Notes: generated from the letters alone by a model not told the origin. A stretch of 64,000 nt of DNA from an uncultured Alistipes sp. (GCA_900769445.1 CAAGGR010000097.1:58463-122462), one strand, 5' to 3'. Shown: positions 33,694 through 41,924, numbered from the stretch's first letter. Numbers and translations: made by a program.

Positions 33694-33740
33694 CCCGCGC
33701 TATGGTCAACCGTAGTGCGGGTATTATTTTTAATACCCGC
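33694..33740 (+). terminator. Overlapping hairpins downstream of the BspA hybrid
   Basis: Arm 33694-33705 pairs with 33710-33721 (12 bp with two G-T pairs; tight GC-rich stem before a T-rich tract), a good terminator for the lipoprotein operon. The right arm also belongs to a second, perfect hairpin, 33717-33726 with 33731-33740 (GCGGGTATTA/TAATACCCGC, TTTT loop), so the two folds exclude each other. Confidence 0.6.
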
Positions 33741-33755
33741 GATATAAACACCGTC

Positions 33756-33821
33756 ATTGCGAAGAATTGCATCTGCAAACCTACCTGATACCCAAAACGC
33801 TCTATGCAATTCTGTGGCAAT
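33756..33821. repeat. Long imperfect intergenic hairpin (REP-like)
   Basis: ATTGCGAAGAATTGCAT (33756-33772) pairs with ATGCAATTCTGTGGCAAT (33804-33821): a perfect 10-bp core plus an outer ATTGC/GCAAT pair. The text GTCATTGCGA...GGCAATC is reminiscent of palindromic intergenic repeats found in many genomes. Confidence 0.5.
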
Positions 33822-33890
33822 CTACCGTTGTTGCGTTACCTTTACTGATACCCACAATACGCATCATTGCAACCATCAACGAAGTTAAAC

Positions 33891-33966
33891 AGCGGTAGAT
33901 CCTCACGTCGGGGCATAGAGTGTGGTTGCAACCCTCATAGTCTCGGATGCCCTTCCTCAGGATGAC
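33891..33966 (+). repeat. Dispersed 76-bp structured repeat, copy A
   Basis: This segment is found again in opposite orientation at 57428-57503 with 6 differences in 76 positions by hand alignment (about 92 percent). Both copies are intergenic. Internal inverted pairs (GGGGCAT with ATGCCC; GGTTGCAACC in the centre) suggest a folded element. Confidence 0.8.
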
Positions 33967-33992
33967 AAACAAACTGAAAACTGAAAAGAAAC

Positions 33993-34024
33993 GAGGGCGT
34001 TCAGCAAATATACTGAACACCCTC
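33993..34024 (-). terminator. Terminator of panCD
   Basis: Arms 33993-34004 and 34013-34024 form a 12-bp stem with one mismatch around the loop CAAATATA. The loop and inner stem match the terminator at 36461-36504. Confidence 0.65.
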
Positions 34025-34057
34025 TAAATCTGTAGTAACAAGGAATAGCCTTCTTGC

Positions 34058-34411
34058 CTATTTTATGAGAAGATTTGTTCGTTCGTCAGGGAAGACAACC
34101 TTCGGTTGGAAGGTCTTAGCCTCCTCGAAGTCCATAAAGCCGTAACCCATAATGATTACGATATCGCCAACTGCCGTCTTACGCGCTGCAGCACCATTGA
34201 GGCAGATGCAACCACTACCACGCTCTCCCTTGATAACATATGTCTCGATGCGCTCGCCGTTGTTGTTATTCACAATCTGAACCTTCTCGCCCTCGATTAA
34301 TCCTGCCGCATCCATCAAATCCTCGTCGATAGTGATGCTACCAACGTAGTTCAAGTTTGCCTCCGTAACGCGAACACGGTGGATTTTAGATTTCATTCTC
34401 TCTATAAACAT
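34058..34411 (-). CDS. panD: Aspartate 1-decarboxylase
   Basis: Makes beta-alanine from aspartate for pantothenate synthesis. The 117-residue proenzyme has the self-cleavage site G24-S25 in NYVGSITID, which forms the pyruvoyl group, and the conserved MKSKIHRVRVTEANL start, NGERIETYVIKGERGSG and NGAAARKTAVGDIVIIMGY segments. Encoded 18 nt downstream of panC, so the two steps of beta-alanine formation and condensation are in one transcript. Confidence 0.97.
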   Translation of the reverse strand: MFIERMKSKIHRVRVTEANLNYVGSITIDEDLMDAAGLIEGEKVQIVNNNNGERIETYVIKGERGSGCICLNGAAARKTAVGDIVIIMGYGFMDFEEAKTFQPKVVFPDERTNLLIK

Positions 34412-34429
34412 AGTCTGGGTAGGGTTTCG

Positions 34430-35266
34430 TTACTTAATCTTAATATTATCAATAAGGCGTATCGCGCCAGCCTGCACAGCGCAGCAACCCTGAACACGCT
34501 CTGAGTCGTTCCAGCACTCCACACGCTGCATAGTGCGAGCATCTACAGCCTCGAAATAGATTGTCTTCAAGAGCGGATTAGAGTCGATAGTGGCAACCAC
34601 CCACTCGGTAAGCTCCGCAGGAGTCATAGTCGCCATCTTCTCGGCACACTGCTTGATAGTAGCGTAGATATGAGGTGCTGCAGCACGATGCTCAGGAGTA
34701 AGTAGCTCATTGCGTGATGATAACGCAAGACCATCCTCACCACGTACAATGGCGCACTCCACAATCTCGATATCGATATTTAGCTGCTCGACCATAGCCT
34801 TGATAACAGCAATCTGCTGAAAATCCTTCTCACCGAAGTAGGCGCGAGCTGGATTTACAAGAGCGAACAAGCGGCTTACAACCTGTGCCACACCGTTGAA
34901 ATGACCTGGGCGTGTAGCGCCCTCCATAACCTTATCCACAAGACCAAAGTCGAAGACACGAGTATCTGGCTCAGGGTAGATATCCTCCACCGATGGCATA
35001 AATACGATATCAGCGCCAGCACTCTCCAAGACTGCACAATCAGCCTCTGGAGTACGAGGATAGTTCTTGAGGTCGTTTTTATCGTTAAACTGTGTTGGGT
35101 TTACAAAGACACTAACTACAACGGTAGCATTCTCCTTACGTGCGCGCTCAACCAATGAGCGATGACCATTGTGCAAGGCACCCATTGTAGGTACAAAGCC
35201 TATACCCTCCTTAGGGCAACCGCTTAATGCTGCATTCAACGCAGCGACTGTATTAACTACTATCAT
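34430..35266 (-). CDS. panC: Pantothenate synthetase
   Basis: Condenses pantoate and beta-alanine with ATP. The 278-residue protein has the PTMGALHNGH nucleotide motif, VSVFVNPTQFN, GATRPGHFNGVAQVV and the FGEKDFQQ signature, plus the KMSKS-like SSRNELL. A strong promoter lies upstream (35287-35294), and panD follows. Standard length. Confidence 0.97.
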   Translation of the reverse strand: MIVVNTVAALNAALSGCPKEGIGFVPTMGALHNGHRSLVERARKENATVVVSVFVNPTQFNDKNDLKNYPRTPEADCAVLESAGADIVFMPSVEDIYPEPDTRVFDFGLVDKVMEGATRPGHFNGVAQVVSRLFALVNPARAYFGEKDFQQIAVIKAMVEQLNIDIEIVECAIVRGEDGLALSSRNELLTPEHRAAAPHIYATIKQCAEKMATMTPAELTEWVVATIDSNPLLKTIYFEAVDARTMQRVECWNDSERVQGCCAVQAGAIRLIDNIKIK

Positions 35267-35286
35267 ATTCTCTTAGAATGTGAGGG

Positions 35287-35294
35287 CAAAGTTA
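35287..35294 (-). promoter_or_regulatory. -7 box of panCD
   Basis: On the minus strand TAACTTTG, with a TTG -33 box at 35314-35316 and exactly 19 nt between; 21 nt before panC. Confidence 0.7.
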
Positions 35295-35463
35295 CAAACT
35301 TAAATGAAGATAGCAAGCAATGATATTGAATAAAGTGAATAAAAAGTGTATTTTGTCGTTACACTCGCCCTCAAAATACCCATTTACGCCAAGTAAACAG
35401 GCTTTGCAAGCCTACAACTACATCTTTTCACGTCCTTTTCTTATGTTGTTGGGACTGTTTTTT

Positions 35464-35919
35464 TTACAGTTCGGCACAGTGGGGAAAATGGTCTAATGGA
35501 GTATAACTACCATCCTCAGCCATAGCATAACTGAAGCACTCTATGCCGTTGGTAATGACAATATATCGGCAACGTAACACCGAATTATAGCGCACCACCT
35601 GATCTAACACCGCCTGGTCGATACGCACATTTGGCTCTTTGCACTCTACCACAACCATTGGTTTCGCCTTGCTATTCATCGCCACGATATCGGCTCGCTG
35701 TGGCATACCATTGATGTTTACAGGATACTCCTCGACTATCTGCTGTGCAAGAAAACCACACTCCGAGAGCATATACCCCACCACATGACGACGCACCCAC
35801 TCCTCGGGCGTAAGTACAAGCCAGCGACCACGCACACCATCAAAGACCTCGGTGCGACCACTAGCTGAGCGTCGAGCGCGAAGGTGTATAGCAGGAAAGT
35901 TAAGTTTCGGTAGTTGCAT
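35464..35919 (-). CDS. HsdR N-terminal domain (PD-(D/E)XK) single-domain protein
   Basis: Protein of 151 residues consisting only of the nuclease-like N-terminal domain of type I restriction R subunits. The core reads ADIVAMNSKAKPMVVVECKEPNVRID, with the D...ECK triad intact, preceded by the glutamate of QIVEEYPVN and followed by QVVRYN. There is no helicase part and no HsdM or HsdS gene near, so this is not a restriction system. Similar stand-alone proteins are widespread in Bacteroidota with unknown function. It is divergent from the C_GCAxxG_C_C gene, with overlapping promoters. Confidence 0.85.
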   Translation of the reverse strand: MQLPKLNFPAIHLRARRSASGRTEVFDGVRGRWLVLTPEEWVRRHVVGYMLSECGFLAQQIVEEYPVNINGMPQRADIVAMNSKAKPMVVVECKEPNVRIDQAVLDQVVRYNSVLRCRYIVITNGIECFSYAMAEDGSYTPLDHFPHCAEL

Positions 35920-35935
35920 TGTGAGCCGTTTTTAG

Positions 35936-35956
35936 TATCTTTGCGGTACAAAGATA
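35936..35956. promoter_or_regulatory. Divergent -7 boxes for the HsdR_N and C_GCAxxG_C_C genes
   Basis: Plus-strand TATCTTTG at 35936-35943 has a TTG at 35914-35916 with a 19-nt spacer. Minus-strand TATCTTTG at 35949-35956 serves the HsdR_N gene; its -33 box is less clear. The two boxes are only 5 nt apart. Confidence 0.55.
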
Positions 35957-35964
35957 GCAAAATT

Positions 35965-36444
35965 ATGGAAACAAAGAGGTCAATAGATGTAAATGAACGC
36001 GTCAATCGCGCTTGCACATATTTTAAGGAGGGGTATAACTGCGCCCAAGCTGTAGTTATGGCCTATAACGATATTATGGGCATGACCACCGAGGAGATAG
36101 CAAAACTCACAGCACCATTTGGTGGCGGCATGGGACGTATGCGCGAGGTATGTGGAACGGTATGCGGTATGACTATGCTTGCAGGTGCGATACAACCATC
36201 CTCAGACCCCAAGAACTTGGAGGAGCGCAAGGATAATTACGCCCTTGTACAACACTTTGCCGAGCAGTTTCGTAGAGAGAATGGTGATATTATATGTCGC
36301 AGACTCCTCGGCTTAGAACCTATCGCAGAGCGCAACGAGACTCCTATGCCATCAGAGCGCACTCCCGAATACTACAAAAAGCGCCCATGCTCAGAGTATG
36401 TTGGCTGTGCAGCTCGCATCATTGGCGAATATCTCAACCAATAA
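35965..36444 (+). CDS. C_GCAxxG_C_C family redox-type protein
   Basis: Protein of 159 residues from the ATG at 35965. It shows the family cysteine pattern: YNCAQAV near the N-terminus, then GGGMGRMREVCGTVCGM, and later ICRRLLG and CSEYVGCAARI. The family is described as putative redox-active or metal-binding proteins, often in anaerobes; no reaction is established. It is monocistronic, with a divergent promoter and a strong terminator at its end. Confidence 0.88.
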   Translation: METKRSIDVNERVNRACTYFKEGYNCAQAVVMAYNDIMGMTTEEIAKLTAPFGGGMGRMREVCGTVCGMTMLAGAIQPSSDPKNLEERKDNYALVQHFAEQFRRENGDIICRRLLGLEPIAERNETPMPSERTPEYYKKRPCSEYVGCAARIIGEYLNQ

Positions 36445-36460
36445 ATTACCGACTAATTCA

Positions 36461-36504
36461 AAACGAGAGTGTGTCCAGCAAATTTACTGAACACACTCTC
36501 GTTT
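36461..36504. terminator. Strong bidirectional terminator before malQ
   Basis: Arms of 18 nt (36461-36478 and 36487-36504) pair with a single mismatch around the loop CAAATTTA; A and T runs flank the stem. It separates the convergent C_GCAxxG_C_C gene and malQ. Confidence 0.85.
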
Positions 36505-36520
36505 TATAACACAGGTTAGA

Positions 36521-38974
36521 TTAACGACCCGACTCCGCAATCTTCTGCTTAATCAACTTGTTAAGCTCGTCTGACTGAAGTAACTCTTCAAGTGTGAAGT
36601 GCATTCTATAACGCCAGTAGTGGCGAGAGTTTGCAGGCACATTGATTCGCTCATCGTGTGGATTTTCGCGACGTAGCTCACCGCTCATAGCCACCCAATC
36701 CTGCCATGGCAACACAGTAAGCATTGCTGGCGACTTTAGGTGCATAGCCACAACCTGCTCACAGATCCAAGGCTCGCAGAAGTATGGAGCCTCACCCCAA
36801 GCGCCAAGAACGTGGTTGTAGAAGCGCTGTGTAACACCGCGATCCTCCTCCCACCAAGCGCGCAATGGATTCATATCATGAGTACCTGTAGTGCAGATTG
36901 ACAGGTATGGATAGTCATATGTTGAGCCAAACTCCACCTTAGGATCCTTAGGCATACGCTGAATCTCAAGCGATAGAATCTGCTCGCCACTCATAACAGA
37001 TGGGACACAATCTGGAATCATACCCAAGTCCTCACCACAAACGAGCATCTTTGTAGCCTCTGTAAGTGGCGGAAGCTTCTTTAGCGCCTCCCACTTCCAG
37101 AACTCATTATGACGACGGTAGAAGAAGTCGTTATACAAGCGGTTGTAAGCCTCCTTTTGGTCATCAGCCAACCAGCGGTAGCAGTCGGTATTGTATGCTG
37201 TGATACGTGGGTGGAACTTACCCTTCTGAATCTTATCCTCTACAAACAACACATTATCTGTCTCGGCAACATTACCCACATGCCAGCCCTCGAAGCGGAA
37301 GCCATATGAAGCAATCTCATCGTAAGAGTATGGCAGTGCAGGGTTGAAGTTACCAAGCAATGCATTCACAGCATTTAGTGGAATCTCCCAGATACGGAAG
37401 AAGCCCAAGATATGGTCGATACGGTATGCGTCGAAGTACTCCGCCATCTTCACGAAACGTGCCTTCCACCAAGCATAGCCATCCTCAGCCATCTTTGCCC
37501 AGTTATATGTAGGGAAGCCCCAGTTCTGACCCATTACAGAGAAGTCATCTGGTGGAGCGCCTGCTGACGAGTCCATATTGAACAACTCAGGATATACCCA
37601 CGCATCAACACTTGTGCGCGAGATACCGATTGGAATATCGCCCTTCAATACTACACCGTTGGCGTGTGCATAGTCGCGCACCTCACGCAACTGCTTAGAA
37701 AGGTGGAACTGCACAAAGCAGTGGTATGCCACAGCCTCGGCGTTCTCCTTCTCATATTTCGCAGCCTTAGCCTTAGTATACTTAGCCATAGCACCCCAAC
37801 GGCTGAAGTCTGGCGTACCCTTCTCATCACGCAACGCACAGAAGATAGCGTATGGACGCAACCACTCCTCGTTAGCCTCCATAAAGGCCTTAAACTCCTT
37901 CGACGCCAAGGTCTTCTTACCATCCTGAGCAAAGATAAGGTGCAGATACTCATTCTTCGCGTTGTTTACGCGCTCATAGTCAACCTCTGCTAAGCCGTTA
38001 AGTTCCTTACCCAATGCCTCGAAGCGCGCCATAGCCTCCTTATCCTTAAGCTCGCCCACTGCAGGGAGGTGTAAGAACTGAGGGTGTAGTGCGAATGTAG
38101 AGTTAGCATTGTATGGATACGAATCCTGCCATGTGCCAGTCATAGTGGTATCGTTGATAGGCAAAATCTGAATAATAGACTGACCTGTCAACTTAGCCCA
38201 ATCCACCATCAAGCGGATATCGTTGAACTCACCGACACCAAAGCTCGACTTCGAACGAAGTGAGAATACTGGAATGGCTACACCAGCACCACGCCATGGA
38301 GTCATCTGGAACTCTGGATGCACAGGAGCCAATACCAAAGCCTCGTTCTCGCGAACGGCATCGCTAAAGTAGTAGTTATCGCCCGACTGCCAAGCAACAA
38401 CATCGCCCGACTCAGAGTCTACAATCACAAACTTATAGGCAAAGGCACTCTTAGGAGCCTTAATGCGTGCATTCCAGATAGGGAAGCCAGCGTCGGTCAT
38501 CACAACGCCCTTCTTCACATCCCAGTTACCCAACGCCTTGCCCTCGCCAACCATTACAACGTGCTGCGATGTGCGTACAACAGCGATATCAGCATTTATA
38601 GATAGATATCCCTCTGCAGCATCCTGCACCTTCTTAGGCTTTTCGCGGTGGAAGACACCATCAGTAAACATCGAAGAGTGGAACGAGCGATCGTTAGGCA
38701 TATCATACCAACGATCCAACACACGCACATTCGTAGCCTTCTTATCAACTTTTAGAGTGTGCTTATCACCCCACTCCTTACGTACAACCTGCTCTCCGTA
38801 GCGCACCTCATAGCGATACACCACCTCATTAGCAGCTGTGAGCTTAAGCTCAACACCCCATACACCATCACAAATATAGTGCATAGGGTACGCCTTCTCC
38901 TTCTCGGTACCAACAACTACATACAAATCCTCTCCGTAGGCAGTCTGATACTCCAATCTAAGGTTAAATGTCAT
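36521..38974 (-). CDS. malQ: 4-alpha-glucanotransferase with N-terminal starch-binding domains
   Basis: Disproportionates maltooligosaccharides in glycogen and starch metabolism (GH77). The 817-residue protein starts with two CBM20-like beta domains (about 1-115 and 125-230), then the GH77 barrel with VAIPVFSLRSKSSFGVGEF, the conserved DIPIGISRTSVDAW and the nucleophile and acid/base region with YRIDHILGF and GEDLGMIP. This large CBM20-fused form is typical of Bacteroidota and plants' DPE2-like enzymes. No amylase cluster is adjacent. Confidence 0.95.
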   Translation of the reverse strand: MTFNLRLEYQTAYGEDLYVVVGTEKEKAYPMHYICDGVWGVELKLTAANEVVYRYEVRYGEQVVRKEWGDKHTLKVDKKATNVRVLDRWYDMPNDRSFHSSMFTDGVFHREKPKKVQDAAEGYLSINADIAVVRTSQHVVMVGEGKALGNWDVKKGVVMTDAGFPIWNARIKAPKSAFAYKFVIVDSESGDVVAWQSGDNYYFSDAVRENEALVLAPVHPEFQMTPWRGAGVAIPVFSLRSKSSFGVGEFNDIRLMVDWAKLTGQSIIQILPINDTTMTGTWQDSYPYNANSTFALHPQFLHLPAVGELKDKEAMARFEALGKELNGLAEVDYERVNNAKNEYLHLIFAQDGKKTLASKEFKAFMEANEEWLRPYAIFCALRDEKGTPDFSRWGAMAKYTKAKAAKYEKENAEAVAYHCFVQFHLSKQLREVRDYAHANGVVLKGDIPIGISRTSVDAWVYPELFNMDSSAGAPPDDFSVMGQNWGFPTYNWAKMAEDGYAWWKARFVKMAEYFDAYRIDHILGFFRIWEIPLNAVNALLGNFNPALPYSYDEIASYGFRFEGWHVGNVAETDNVLFVEDKIQKGKFHPRITAYNTDCYRWLADDQKEAYNRLYNDFFYRRHNEFWKWEALKKLPPLTEATKMLVCGEDLGMIPDCVPSVMSGEQILSLEIQRMPKDPKVEFGSTYDYPYLSICTTGTHDMNPLRAWWEEDRGVTQRFYNHVLGAWGEAPYFCEPWICEQVVAMHLKSPAMLTVLPWQDWVAMSGELRRENPHDERINVPANSRHYWRYRMHFTLEELLQSDELNKLIKQKIAESGR

Positions 38975-38990
38975 ACTATTTAATATTATA

Positions 38991-39054
38991 GGTTATAATT
39001 CTAAAAAACGTCTCTAAATTTATCGTAGCTCGACTTAGAGTCCCAAGCGTTTTA
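38991..39054 (-). pseudogene. Degenerate duplicate of the 3' end of the neighbouring HAD gene
   Basis: The segment from GGTTATAATTC at 38991 resembles the true gene end at 39063-39128 over about 65 bases, sharing GGTTATAATTC, CTCGACT and AGCGTT in order with scattered changes and small gaps. Read on the minus strand it corresponds to the last roughly 20 codons and stop region of the HAD gene, now out of frame. It looks like a decayed tandem duplication lying between that gene and malQ. Confidence 0.6.
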
Positions 39055-39064
39055 ACGATGAGGG

Positions 39065-39670
39065 TTATAATTCTTTTAATAACATCTCTCTGAGTTCATC
39101 ACAACTCGACTCTGGGTCGCGAGCGTTAAAATGGTAGCCACATATACCCTCGCTCTCTGCCGCCTCGACATTACGCTTTCTATCATCTATAAATAGGGTC
39201 TCGGCTGGATTTAGCGAGTACCTATCCACCAAGATTTTGTAAATTTTAGCATCGGGTTTAACTACCTTTTCGTAGCACGATACCACCTCTCCATCGAAAT
39301 ACTTGTATACCTCCTTCGTTCTTAGAAACTCTATGAAATCCAACGCCATATTCGACAGCACATAAAGCTTATATTCAGCTCCTTTAAGGTCTGCGATAAG
39401 ACTCTTTGTTGCAGAAATCTCCTCCTGTGTTATAATCGAACGACGTAGGTTATGCTCAGCATACTCCCTATCACAATTATTATACTCCGCAAGATCCTCA
39501 ATCACACGGCTATACGTCGAAACTCCCCTATCATACTCCTCCCAGAAATGCGGCATTTCAGGCAACGTAATATAGGAGAAGAACTCGATAAATTCCCTCT
39601 CAAACTTTCTCGGGTCGCGCGAAAATACGACACCTCCAAGGTCGAAAACTATATTTTTAACACCTTTCAT
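39065..39670 (-). CDS. HAD family hydrolase (YihX/epoxide hydrolase N-terminal type)
   Basis: Cytosolic phosphatase of 201 residues. The start at 39670 gives the classical HAD motif I near the N-terminus (NIVFDLGGVVF); the longer frame from 39817 includes the predicted promoter. Motif II is in YVLSNMA, the motif III lysine in YEKVVKPDAKIY and motif IV in TLFIDDRKRNVEAAES. The FDLGGV form with a glycine two after Asp matches the YihX/haloacid dehalogenase-like group that acts on sugar phosphates. Substrate unknown. Divergent from gyrB. Confidence 0.88.
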   Translation of the reverse strand: MKGVKNIVFDLGGVVFSRDPRKFEREFIEFFSYITLPEMPHFWEEYDRGVSTYSRVIEDLAEYNNCDREYAEHNLRRSIITQEEISATKSLIADLKGAEYKLYVLSNMALDFIEFLRTKEVYKYFDGEVVSCYEKVVKPDAKIYKILVDRYSLNPAETLFIDDRKRNVEAAESEGICGYHFNARDPESSCDELREMLLKEL

Positions 39671-39677
39671 AATCGTA

Positions 39678-39685
39678 CAAATATA
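39678..39685 (-). promoter_or_regulatory. -7 box of the HAD gene
   Basis: Minus-strand TATATTTG with TTG at 39706-39708 and a 20-nt spacer; only 8 nt before the start codon, so a very short leader. Confidence 0.55.
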
Positions 39686-39866
39686 ACATTTTTTATCCAA
39701 CATCACAACATTACGGCCCTTATTTGTTATATTTTCTTGCCGAATGGTAAAATATGCGAGACGAATAAAATTATAGCAACGACTGCTCGAATTTTGGATA
39801 TATTTAGCATCGTACAAATAGTATAAAATAATTCACCAAACACTTTGATTTTTGAGATATAATATG

Positions 39867-39874
39867 TATCTTTG
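39867..39874 (+). promoter_or_regulatory. -7 box of gyrB
   Basis: TATCTTTG with TTTG at 39844-39847 and a 19-nt spacer, 37 nt upstream of the gyrB start. Confidence 0.7.
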
Positions 39875-39911
39875 TGCGTTTTATATAGAATATATAAATA
39901 TTACATAAAAT

Positions 39912-41873
39912 ATGAGTACCGAACAGGAAAAAGTGATGAAACACGAGGAGGAGTATTCGGCGTCGAATATCCAAGTCCTTGAGGGTTTGGAGGCAGTACG
40001 CAAGCGCCCCGCGATGTACATTGGCGACATTGGTGAGAAGGGTCTCCACCACCTTGTTTATGAGGTTGTGGACAACTCTATTGATGAAGCCTTAGCAGGA
40101 CATTGTACAGATATTTACGTTACCATAAACGAGGATAACTCTATATCTGTAAAGGATAATGGTCGTGGTATCCCAACGGATTGGCACGAGAAGGAGCAAA
40201 AGTCTGCATTGGAGGTTGTACTTACCGTACTCCACGCGGGAGGTAAGTTCGACAAGGGCAGCTATAAGGTATCTGGTGGTTTGCACGGTGTGGGTGTATC
40301 CTGCGTAAATGCGCTCTCTACACTTCTTATCGCCGAGATTCACCGTGGCGGCAAAATCTACAAGCAGACATACTCTAAGGGCACACCAACATCTCAGGTA
40401 GAGATTGTTGGCGACTGCGAGGATCGTGGTACTACCATTACATTCAAGCCAGATAGCTCAATCTTCACACTCACAACCGAGTACAAGTACGAGATTTTGG
40501 CTAACCGTCTACGCGAGTTGGCATTCCTTAATAAGGGCATCCACCTAACCCTTACCGATATGCGTGTTAAGGACGAAGAGGGCAACCCACTCTCTAACCA
40601 CTACTACTCGGAGCATGGCCTTTCGGAGTTCGTAGAGTACCTCGATGCTACACGTGGTCAGAAGATTATCGAGAACATCATCTACCTCGACACAGAGGAG
40701 AGTGGCGTTCCAGTAGAGGTTGCCATGCAGTACAACGACTCATACTCAGAGAATGTACACTCTTATGTAAATAATATCAACACTATCGAGGGTGGTACAC
40801 ACCTTACAGGTTTCCGCTCAGCCCTTACACGTACCCTTAAGAAGTACGCTGAGGATAGCGGCATGTTGGCAAAGTTGAAGTTCGACATTAGTGGTGATGA
40901 CTTCCGTGAGGGTCTTACAGCAGTAGTATCTGTTAAGGTTGCAGAGCCTCAGTTTGAGGGTCAGACAAAGACTAAGCTCGGTAACGACGAGATTGCAGGT
41001 GCTGTAAACCGTGCTATGTCGGCAGCTCTTAGCAACTATCTTGAGGAGAATCCAAAGGATGCCAAGGCTATCGTACAGAAGGTTATCCTTGCAGCACAGG
41101 CGCGTCATGCAGCGCGTAATGCTCGTGAGGCTGTGCAGCGCAAGACCGTGCTTTCGGGCGCAGGTCTTCCAGGTAAGTTGGCAGACTGCACAAGCCGCGA
41201 CCGCTCAATCGCTGAGATCTTCTTCGTCGAGGGAGACTCTGCGGGTGGTACTGCAAAGCAGGGTCGCGACCGCAACTTCCAGGCTATTATGCCTCTTCGT
41301 GGTAAGATTCTCAATGTGGAGAAGGCACAGGAGCACCGTATGTGGGAGAACGAGGAGATCAAGAATATGTTTACAGCTCTTGGTGTCTCTATCGGTACTG
41401 CCGAGGATAGCAAGGCGCTCAACCTCGAGAAGCTTCGCTACGACAAGATTATCATCATGACCGATGCCGATGTCGATGGCTCGCACATCGCAACATTGAT
41501 GCTCACCTTCTTCTTCCGCAAGATGAAGGCCCTTATCGAGAATGGTCATATCTATATCGCTACCCCACCGTTGTACCTTGTTAAGAAGGGTAAGCAGGAG
41601 CGTTACTGCTGGACCGATAAGGAGCGCGATGAAATCACTACAGAATTTGGCACTAAGGGTGTTCACATCCAGCGATACAAAGGTCTTGGTGAGATGAACG
41701 CACAGCAGTTGTGGGATACAACCATGAATCCTGACACTCGTATTTTGCGTCAGGTAACTGTGGAGAATGCCGCGGAGGCTGACCACATCTTCTCAATGCT
41801 TATGGGTGATGAGGTACCACCACGACGTGAGTTTATCGAGAAGAATGCACACTACGCCAATATTGATGCGTAA
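39912..41873 (+). CDS. gyrB: DNA gyrase subunit B
   Basis: ATPase subunit of gyrase, introducing negative supercoils. The 653-residue protein has the GHKL ATPase domain (VVDNSIDEALAGHC, DNGRGIP, GGLHGVGVS), the transducer domain and the TOPRIM domain with EGDSAGGTAKQGRDR, PLRGKILNVEKA and DADVDGSHI, ending in the KGLGEMN...LW segment. Length and the QRYKGLGEMN motif fit GyrB rather than ParE. It has its own promoter and is followed by a weak hairpin (41884-41908) and udk. Confidence 0.97.
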   Translation: MSTEQEKVMKHEEEYSASNIQVLEGLEAVRKRPAMYIGDIGEKGLHHLVYEVVDNSIDEALAGHCTDIYVTINEDNSISVKDNGRGIPTDWHEKEQKSALEVVLTVLHAGGKFDKGSYKVSGGLHGVGVSCVNALSTLLIAEIHRGGKIYKQTYSKGTPTSQVEIVGDCEDRGTTITFKPDSSIFTLTTEYKYEILANRLRELAFLNKGIHLTLTDMRVKDEEGNPLSNHYYSEHGLSEFVEYLDATRGQKIIENIIYLDTEESGVPVEVAMQYNDSYSENVHSYVNNINTIEGGTHLTGFRSALTRTLKKYAEDSGMLAKLKFDISGDDFREGLTAVVSVKVAEPQFEGQTKTKLGNDEIAGAVNRAMSAALSNYLEENPKDAKAIVQKVILAAQARHAARNAREAVQRKTVLSGAGLPGKLADCTSRDRSIAEIFFVEGDSAGGTAKQGRDRNFQAIMPLRGKILNVEKAQEHRMWENEEIKNMFTALGVSIGTAEDSKALNLEKLRYDKIIIMTDADVDGSHIATLMLTFFFRKMKALIENGHIYIATPPLYLVKKGKQERYCWTDKERDEITTEFGTKGVHIQRYKGLGEMNAQQLWDTTMNPDTRILRQVTVENAAEADHIFSMLMGDEVPPRREFIEKNAHYANIDA

Positions 41874-41883
41874 ATATAAATAT

Positions 41884-41908
41884 AGGGTTGTGCTTTCTGT
41901 GCAACCCT
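41884..41908 (+). terminator. Possible terminator after gyrB
   Basis: AGGGTTG (41884-41890) pairs with CAACCCT (41902-41908). The stem is short and the T tract is weak, so read-through into udk is likely. Confidence 0.4.
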
Positions 41909-41924
41909 TAATTATAAGATAGAG

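Larger units (their letters stand above)
33546..34057. other. Intergenic block with stacked hairpins and repeats
   Basis: No gene is supported in these 512 bases between the hybrid lipoprotein and panD. From left to right it holds an overlapping hairpin pair (33694-33740), a long imperfect hairpin (33756-33821), a copy of a dispersed 76-bp element (33891-33966) and the panD terminator (33993-34024). Short ORFs on either strand here lack start signals or family features. Confidence 0.7.

Noticed and set aside
35395..35415. Short hairpin AGGCTT/AAGCCT as terminator of the HsdR_N gene
   Set aside because: Six-base stem without a T tract in the needed direction; too weak to call.
35464..35919. 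Restriction-modification system
   Set aside because: Only an HsdR N-terminal domain is present; no helicase, methylase or specificity subunit in the window.
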